Source: Oscillospiraceae bacterium (GTDB lineage Bacteria > Bacillota > Clostridia > Oscillospirales > CAG-382). Taken from it: a DNA stretch of 55,449 bases. Under the pieces are notes generated by a model. That model ran no database searches. It saw only the letters and a program-made list of their open reading frames with translations, and was not told where the DNA came from. This document shows, piece by piece, positions 49,639 through 55,449 of this stretch. Position numbers and translations under genes: made by a program. Location: positions 1 through 55,449 of the forward strand of contig SVRD01000012.1 in the NCBI GenBank assembly GCA_015064955.1, in the 5' to 3' direction. Positions within the stretch are counted from its first letter, which is position 1. Every line of letters begins with the position of its first letter.

Positions 49639-52600
49639 AAATGCACCTCTCTGCTAATCTATACGTAAATGTAGGGTCAATTAAATATTTTTGTTCTCGA
49701 ACACCGTTAGAATAAATTTCCAAATGCAACATTAGAGAAGGGTCTCCATATGAATCCGCCATCTTCATTGTACCGATTAACTGCCCCTTATTAATTCGGT
49801 CGCCAACATTCCAATGGGATGCATCTATTTCACCATAAATAACCAAATATCCATCATCTTGTCGCACATATAAAGCACCTGTATTTTTGTAAAATGAATG
49901 CGATACCTTAGTAACGAACCCACCACTCATCGCGTACACATTTTTTGCAGTTCCGTCAGCACCATAACGGTCAGCACTACTATCACTAGGATAAAAATCA
50001 ATGCCTTTATGTTTGCGGCCGCCGCCACGAGGATAACCGAAAGCGGCGCACGGGGCATCGTTATGGTAATCAGCATGGTCGACTGGAGATGTCCAATCAT
50101 GTGCAAACTCCGGGATTGAGTCATAATATTCTCTTTGTTCAACCACATTGTTATAATGTGTTACAAGTTCTCTATATTTTGCAAGCCTTCGTGTATATAC
50201 ATCAGCCCAGGCAGACCCTGCACTCCCACCATCATTAATAATTTCTGTATTGGAGCGCAAAGCAAAACCCGATTCGTCACTAAACACAATCGGATTATTA
50301 TTACAATATGCAAACATATTGTAACCCTCAATACCGCCGTTTGCTCCTACAATGCCATCAGCATTCAAAAACCTACCAACAACCGGGTCATAATATCTGC
50401 TCTGCAGGTAATAGAATCCTGTTTCGGTATCGTAGTAATACGACCTATAACGGAAAGGATTGTATTGTCCTATTGTGCTTGCGAGTGAACCCGTTACAGA
50501 CAGCACTTTACCCCAAGCGTCGTAGGTGTATTCAACAACAATATTACCGCTGTAATTAAGAATCCTTATTACGTCACCTTGAAGGTTCTTCTGGTAATAG
50601 TAGTAATTGTTATTGTAGATAAATCCTTGAACAGAACCAGACGTATCATAGAGATAGTAAAGCGTGTAATTGTTTCCGTCGCCGGTAACAGTCTCACGAA
50701 TTATATTCGTGCCGTCCAATACGTAATCGTGCGTTGTGCCGTACATTTCAACATCGTTGAAATAATACTTTTGTGTACGGATTCCGTCAGCGTTATACGT
50801 GTAAGTCAGCCAATCGGAATTGTTCATTCTTTGATTGGTCAGCCGTCTCGCATCCCAAGACATTGACGAAGAATTACGCCAATTAGTCGGATTGCCTATT
50901 GCATCGTAGGAAATAGACGTTCCGCCATAAGACGTAAGCAAATCGCCCCAAGCGGAGGTCGAATAGCCATAGGGCAATATCGAACCTTCGGCAAACGCAA
51001 TATTCGCAGACGGAGCCGACGTATACGGCATTACAGACGTATAACGAATATTACCTGCTTTGTCGTATTCGTATAGCTTTGTATAATCTTCAAATACGTT
51101 GTTTTCACGTATTAGCTGTCCCAGCGAATCGTATTCATACGATTCAACAAGCGAACCGTCTTTACTTACGCTTGTTATATTACCTAAATTATCGTATGTA
51201 TAGGAATACACGGTTGAAGTAGTAGTACCGTTTTTGAACAGACGCAAGGTTACGCTTTCGACAAGCGAGGTCGTGCGGTTTTCGGTAACCGTTTCACCGT
51301 CTTTTTCAACAGTCGCTTCATATCCGTAATATGAGTAATCCTCATAGAGGAAACTCATCGAGGACAGCGAAATCTCTTTTGTTGTCAACCTATCAAAATT
51401 ATCATAAGCATAATTGATTGCTGACATTAAAGTGTTATTATAAGCATCCGGCATTCTTAACGAGCCGATGAGGTTCGAATCGGTCTTGTAAGTAACCGAA
51501 TATTCCATCGTTTTATCGCCTATAGCGTAAGTCGAGCCCTTTGCGCGACCAAACTCGTCATAGGTATTCTCGACCGCGACGATAATGCCGTTAGCATCCT
51601 TTTGGTATGCTCTGATCAAACGGTCAAGAGAATCGTATTCATAAACGTGGGTGGTTGTTCCCTCGGTCATAGAATGCAGACGACCGTTTGCATCGTATAT
51701 TAAAGTATATTCAACGGTTCCGTTGAACTTCACACTGACAAGGCGGTCGAGGTTATCGTAGATATATTCCTCGTAATCGCCGTTGCCGTAGGTGAGCTTT
51801 AAGAGCTTGCCGTTAAAATCGCCGTATTCATACGTTGCAAGGGTGTTATTGCCCGCTTTTATCGTTAGAATATTGCCGAATGCATCGTAGGTAAGCGAAT
51901 AATCGGTCGTTTTTGTATCTATTCCCGAAAGACGTCCGCTTGCGTACAGATAGGATACCTGCGCTTCTGCGGTATCGGCAATGCCGTCCTTATCTGCGTC
52001 TATATACAACTTTGTTGTGCGTTCGTATTTATCATATATGTACGCCGTGCGAACGGAATTTGCGTTTTCGACGTATTTAAGCAGCTTGGTAATAGTATCG
52101 TAATTATAATTAGTTACCTTGCCGAGCTGGTTGGTCGAGGATGCGAGATAGTTGCCGTCTTCGGTATAGGTTGCCGACGAGGTTATTTTATTGTTCGTGC
52201 CCGAAGCCGAGAGGACGGTTGAAGTAACGTGACCGAAGCTATCATACTCATATTCAATAGTTTGAGTTATATCGCCTGAGGTTCTTGTTACACTCTTTAC
52301 ATCGTGGGTACCGTCATCGTAGGTATAATCGTATTTTTCGTTGGTGGGCGCGGTATAGCTTTGAAGGTCTATATCGTTTTCCGCATATTCAAGCAGGCTT
52401 TCGTTGCCCTCTGCATCCTTGGCGGATTCAATATTGCCCTCGTCGTCATAGACGTAGGTTTGCGAGGGTTCGACGGTGAGAGCGATATCGTCAAAGATTG
52501 CGGTATTTGCGTTATAGTCGTAGCAGACCGAGATAGTTATGCTGTTGACCGTTGCGGCAGTATTATCGGGGTCGGGTATGATTGCGAGCGTTGCATACTG

Positions 52601-55449
52601 CCAATTAACGTTATCCGCGTTAAACGAAACGTATTGCTCGTTCGACGTGCCGTCGGAATAATTAAGGGTTGCGAGAAGGCCGAATTTGCGGTTATCTTTC
52701 GAAACGTCGACCGAGTTTGCCTTTGCCCAGCCCGAGAGCATAAACGTCGTGTTAAGCGGAGCGTTAACGGGTATTGTCTGGCTTAAACGGTTTTGTGCTG
52801 TGGGGTTGCCGTTAAGCTTTGCGCCGTTAGTGTCCGACATACCGTCTGCGAGCGTATAGGAACCCGTCCATCTATCGACGGATTCAATGCCGCTGTTTTC
52901 GATAAAGTTATAATCCGAAGGGGTTTCGCTCTTTTCAAGCTGGATGCAATCGATATAAGCGGTGCCGCTTGCGTTATCAAGACTGACGGAAACAATATTA
53001 CTGCCTGCGGACGCAAAGGTTTTGGTTACGCTTATTCTGCGCCAGCCGTTGTTTATCGCCGTGTTTGTAGTGCCGGTGAGAATTTCACTCTTTGCTCCGC
53101 CAAGATACAAGCTTATTCCTTCTTCGCCCGAAATATCGACCGTTTTGACGTATGCCGAAAGGGTGTAGGTACCCGGTTCGGGTATGTTGAAGAAGCGGTA
53201 ATACATCGCGTGTCCGTTGTCTGTTGCGGTAAGCTTCATTGCCTTACTGCCGAACAGCGCGTCTTCGTTCGTGAAGGATGCGCTGCCTTCGCCGGGAATA
53301 TCTCTTGTCCAGCCGCTAGAAATCTCGACGTTGCCGTTATTGAGGTAGTTTGCACGCGTAATGCCTTTTACGGCACTTGTTTTAATTTTGTTGTTTTTCT
53401 CGTTGCCGGGGTCGGTTGGGTAAAATTCGGCATAAGAAGCGCCGAACACCTCGTTGCCCTGAATGTCTGTGCTGTATGCGCTCGTCGCCTTGCCGTGATC
53501 GTCGAACACGTAAACAGTCAAAAGGTCGTCGCTTGTGCCGTATTCGTCGTCGTTGCCGCTTGTTTGTACGGTGAAAAGCTTGTCGCCATACTCAAAGCCG
53601 ACGGTTTGACCGTTGGTGTTGTTTACCGATTCGGTCACCGAGGTAACTCTTTGGTTTCCGTTATAAGCCGCATAAGAATAATTAAGCTTATATCCGGTTA
53701 CGCTGTCATAGGTATCGGTCAGCAAGCCGTTTGAATCGTAATTATACAAGCTGTATCCGAGCGATTGTCCGTCGTTGAAATATTCAATCTTGCGGAGATA
53801 GCCGGTATAGCTTACGTCGTACACGCTTGCGTTTCCGTATGAATAGGAATATACGATATATTTATTCGTATCGTATCCGTCGGTTATGCGCGAAAGTGCG
53901 CCGTTGGTGTTATAGGTAAGGGTTAATTGTGTTTCGGTGGTTTGACCGTTGGTCGTTGAAGTAATTGACGTGAGTTGGTTCGAGGAGTTATAAATATATT
54001 CCTTTTTATTGCCGTGGACGTCCAATATCTTTGTAACGTAGCCGTTGGTATTGAAATATTTCTTATTACCGAGTTCGTCGGTTATAACGTATTTCTCGCT
54101 TCCGTTCGAGCCGACCGTTAATTCAAATCCGTTGCCCGATTCGGCAATATATTTGTTTTGAACGTCATCAAAGTAATAATAATGCTCGGTTCCGTCACCG
54201 TCATTATACACGAAATACGGTTCGCTGTCAATGGATACGCTTACAAGCGTTTCCTGCAGACTCAGCTTCCATCCCTTGCCTATCTTCATATTGGTATAGG
54301 TTGCGGTAAGGGGTGCGTTGATATTGGTTGAATCCGAGGCGAATTCAAGTCCCGAAAGGAAGCTGTTATAAACGTGGCTTACGGTTATGGGGAGTATTCC
54401 GCCCTTTGTGGTCATATCTCCGTGCGCGAACACGAGATTGCCGTTAAAACCGTTAACGTATCCCGTTCCTGCGCTTCCGCCACCCTGCGTCGAATAGGTC
54501 CAGATTCCTTCAAGCCCCTTTGTATCCATATAGGTAATGAGAAGCACGGGCTTGTTTGACGAGTCAGACGAATAGAATCTTACGTATCCCGTCGAGGTGT
54601 CGTCGTATGCGGAAAGAAGGATGCCGTAGTTTACACTGCCCGAATACCAGCCTTGTGCCGCACGCGTTACGTCCCAGCTTACGATAGTACCGTTTTCAAC
54701 CGAGGTAAGCGTTTTGTAGTCAAGTATTTCGGTATCGCTCGTCGGCTTGTTGTTCCAGTTAACAGTCGACGAGCTCCAAGTGCTTGTGATTTTCCTTGCG
54801 GCAACGGTTGCACCGCCGTTGGTTACGCTTTCCTGCTTTATGTTCAAAACGGCGTTAAGTATCACCGCAGATTTCGGCAACACAGGAAGGCTTTCCGCCA
54901 TAATAAGCGTTTGGCGTTCGTAGCCCGAATCGATTCCTGCATACGTTCTGTGGTCGACGTATCCGTTATACGTGGGGTCAGCCTCGAAAATGGGTGCGTC
55001 AACGGTATCTGCTCCGTTTTCAAAGCCTTTAACCGTCGGGTCTACCGTAACGGGGAACGCTCTTTCATCTGCATTTATCCATTCTCTGTCAGCTGTAACA
55101 GTAAGAACATATTTTTTGCCATTTTTGTGCGATATTGAATAGGCAACGCCTTCCGAATATTCGCCATTGGCATCATACATATAGCCTTTAGGAATCACGA
55201 GCACGGGTTCGTCGGTCTTTTCATCATTCAAAGAAATCGAGCCGTCCTCACAAAGCGCAGGAACAAGACCCTTGAACTTTAGTTCAAAGGTATATGTATA
55301 GGACTCACACTTTTCTTTAACGATAATGTTTTCCTTTATACTGCCACCTGAAATTATATATTCAAGGTCTGTTGATGGCAAAATGTCTTTATATATTGCG
55401 CCGGAAGAGAATTTATACAATTTTGCTACAGAGTTGATGTCATTGCCTT
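49631..55449 (-). CDS. Very large Rhs/YD-repeat surface protein with degenerate M23 C-terminal domain (5' truncated)
   Basis: The frame is open to the window end, so the N-terminus is missing; the TTG at 55420 is not necessarily the start. About 1,940 residues are visible. Residue numbers here are counted from 55420. Order: a DNRLRE-type beta domain (about 140-300, WNNKPTSDTEILDYKTL); two blocks of YD repeats flanking two carbohydrate-binding-like beta sandwiches; the Rhs core (YNPFRYRSYYYDTETGFYYL, then VGRFLNADG); and a C-terminal domain of about 210 residues. The last part is M23-like: HKGID (H1804) and LMLHLEI (H1899) keep the three metal ligands, but the two catalytic histidines are replaced by E1864 (IYGEID) and M1897. 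Rhs proteins deliver C-terminal toxins. This one may bind rather than cut peptidoglycan. Confidence 0.88.
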   Translation of the reverse strand, partial: GNDINSVAKLYKFSSGAIYKDILPSTDLEYIISGGSIKENIIVKEKCESYTYTFELKFKGLVPALCEDGSISLNDEKTDEPVLVIPKGYMYDANGEYSEGVAYSISHKNGKKYVLTVTADREWINADERAFPVTVDPTVKGFENGADTVDAPIFEADPTYNGYVDHRTYAGIDSGYERQTLIMAESLPVLPKSAVILNAVLNIKQESVTNGGATVAARKITSTWSSSTVNWNNKPTSDTEILDYKTLTSVENGTIVSWDVTRAAQGWYSGSVNYGILLSAYDDTSTGYVRFYSSDSSNKPVLLITYMDTKGLEGIWTYSTQGGGSAGTGYVNGFNGNLVFAHGDMTTKGGILPITVSHVYNSFLSGLEFASDSTNINAPLTATYTNMKIGKGWKLSLQETLVSVSIDSEPYFVYNDGDGTEHYYYFDDVQNKYIAESGNGFELTVGSNGSEKYVITDELGNKKYFNTNGYVTKILDVHGNKKEYIYNSSNQLTSITSTTNGQTTETQLTLTYNTNGALSRITDGYDTNKYIVYSYSYGNASVYDVSYTGYLRKIEYFNDGQSLGYSLYNYDSNGLLTDTYDSVTGYKLNYSYAAYNGNQRVTSVTESVNNTNGQTVGFEYGDKLFTVQTSGNDDEYGTSDDLLTVYVFDDHGKATSAYSTDIQGNEVFGASYAEFYPTDPGNEKNNKIKTSAVKGITRANYLNNGNVEISSGWTRDIPGEGSASFTNEDALFGSKAMKLTATDNGHAMYYRFFNIPEPGTYTLSAYVKTVDISGEEGISLYLGGAKSEILTGTTNTAINNGWRRISVTKTFASAGSNIVSVSLDNASGTAYIDCIQLEKSETPSDYNFIENSGIESVDRWTGSYTLADGMSDTNGAKLNGNPTAQNRLSQTIPVNAPLNTTFMLSGWAKANSVDVSKDNRKFGLLATLNYSDGTSNEQYVSFNADNVNWQYATLAIIPDPDNTAATVNSITISVCYDYNANTAIFDDIALTVEPSQTYVYDDEGNIESAKDAEGNESLLEYAENDIDLQSYTAPTNEKYDYTYDDGTHDVKSVTRTSGDITQTIEYEYDSFGHVTSTVLSASGTNNKITSSATYTEDGNYLASSTNQLGKVTNYNYDTITKLLKYVENANSVRTAYIYDKYERTTKLYIDADKDGIADTAEAQVSYLYASGRLSGIDTKTTDYSLTYDAFGNILTIKAGNNTLATYEYGDFNGKLLKLTYGNGDYEEYIYDNLDRLVSVKFNGTVEYTLIYDANGRLHSMTEGTTTHVYEYDSLDRLIRAYQKDANGIIVAVENTYDEFGRAKGSTYAIGDKTMEYSVTYKTDSNLIGSLRMPDAYNNTLMSAINYAYDNFDRLTTKEISLSSMSFLYEDYSYYGYEATVEKDGETVTENRTTSLVESVTLRLFKNGTTTSTVYSYTYDNLGNITSVSKDGSLVESYEYDSLGQLIRENNVFEDYTKLYEYDKAGNIRYTSVMPYTSAPSANIAFAEGSILPYGYSTSAWGDLLTSYGGTSISYDAIGNPTNWRNSSSMSWDARRLTNQRMNNSDWLTYTYNADGIRTQKYYFNDVEMYGTTHDYVLDGTNIIRETVTGDGNNYTLYYLYDTSGSVQGFIYNNNYYYYQKNLQGDVIRILNYSGNIVVEYTYDAWGKVLSVTGSLASTIGQYNPFRYRSYYYDTETGFYYLQSRYYDPVVGRFLNADGIVGANGGIEGYNMFAYCNNNPIVFSDESGFALRSNTEIINDGGSAGSAWADVYTRRLAKYRELVTHYNNVVEQREYYDSIPEFAHDWTSPVDHADYHNDAPCAAFGYPRGGGRKHKGIDFYPSDSSADRYGADGTAKNVYAMSGGFVTKVSHSFYKNTGALYVRQDDGYLVIYGEIDASHWNVGDRINKGQLIGTMKMADSYGDPSLMLHLEIYSNGVREQKYLIDPTFTYRLAERCIYD

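Larger units (their letters stand above)
42061..49640. other. Accessory island with mobile-element remnants
   Basis: Between lysS and the Rhs gene the DNA (especially 42.1-47.1 kb) is more AT-rich than the rest. It carries a frameshifted small gene, the three-gene nitrilase-like operon, a Tn916-type sigma/HTH pair, an Rhs fragment, a broken lipoprotein gene and a regulator remnant. Five very strong hairpins separate these units. No integrase or direct attachment repeats were seen, so the boundaries of any transferred element are unknown. Confidence 0.6.

Overview
The window looks like a chromosomal segment from an anaerobic, endospore-forming member of the Clostridia (Firmicutes), probably an uncultured gut or rumen relative of the Oscillospirales or Christensenellales. 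The evidence is spo0A, spoIVB, a GerA-family germination protein and a SpoIIQ-like LytM protein, an L27 with the Firmicutes N-terminal extension beside its Prp protease gene, and type I dockerin modules on three proteins. The lineage below class is inference. No tRNA, rRNA or CRISPR array was seen.

Layout. 1-5031: surface and exported proteins. A dockerin protein cut by the window edge, a 0.6-kb intergenic stretch with two copies of a hairpin-rich repeat and an orphan dockerin tail, a 903-residue glucosaminidase/Big2/SH3/dockerin protein, and a lipoprotein. 5109-9888: housekeeping genes (prfA, an S1-domain protein, obgE, and the rplU-prp-rpmA operon behind an L21 leader-like region) and a small XRE regulator. 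10037-16583: the sporulation block spo0A ... spoIVB, interrupted by a divergently transcribed XRE regulator/Fic pair, then a DtxR-type regulator, a TIGR04086-type membrane protein and a P-loop ATPase. 16769-25282: an ECF-like sigma factor with a coupled membrane protein, an oxidoreductase, a GerA-family protein with a hypothetical partner, a SpoIIQ-like degenerate LytM protein and a frameshifted aminotransferase. 25350-34151: asnS, HAD phosphatase, dockerin/beta-helix/SLH-like protein, lipoprotein, a striking hairpin array, an M20 peptidase, a probable 6S RNA, DUF1292 protein and rsmE. 34399-41852: an apparently co-directional run of PucR-like regulator, ftsE, ftsX, coiled-coil M23 hydrolase, S41 protease, greA and lysS.

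42089-55449 is a contrasting accessory region: more AT-rich between about 42.1 and 47.1 kb, with gene fragments, frameshifts and strong hairpins. Its most interesting part is a compact three-gene operon (44130-45596, 43212-44102, 42520-43200). It encodes a nitrilase-fold-like protein with a cysteine cluster, a winged-helix protein and a helical protein of unknown function. It is driven by a near-consensus promoter that abuts a perfect 17-bp inverted repeat. I do not recognise this combination, and it is my main candidate for an undescribed system. It is followed by a sigma-like/HTH pair resembling remnants of a Tn916-type conjugative element, an orphan Rhs fragment, a broken lipoprotein gene, an intact lipoprotein, and a very large Rhs/YD-repeat protein. 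The Rhs protein ends in an M23-like domain that keeps the metal ligands but lacks both catalytic histidines; its overlapping lipoprotein partner could be its immunity or accessory protein.

How the genes work together: FtsEX with the adjacent coiled-coil M23 enzyme forms a likely septal cell-wall hydrolysis module. Spo0A, SpoIVB, the SpoIIQ-like protein and the GerA-family protein cover sporulation entry, late signalling, engulfment and germination. The dockerin proteins imply a cohesin-based surface assembly encoded elsewhere. All functional statements rest on reading motifs by eye; no database search was run.
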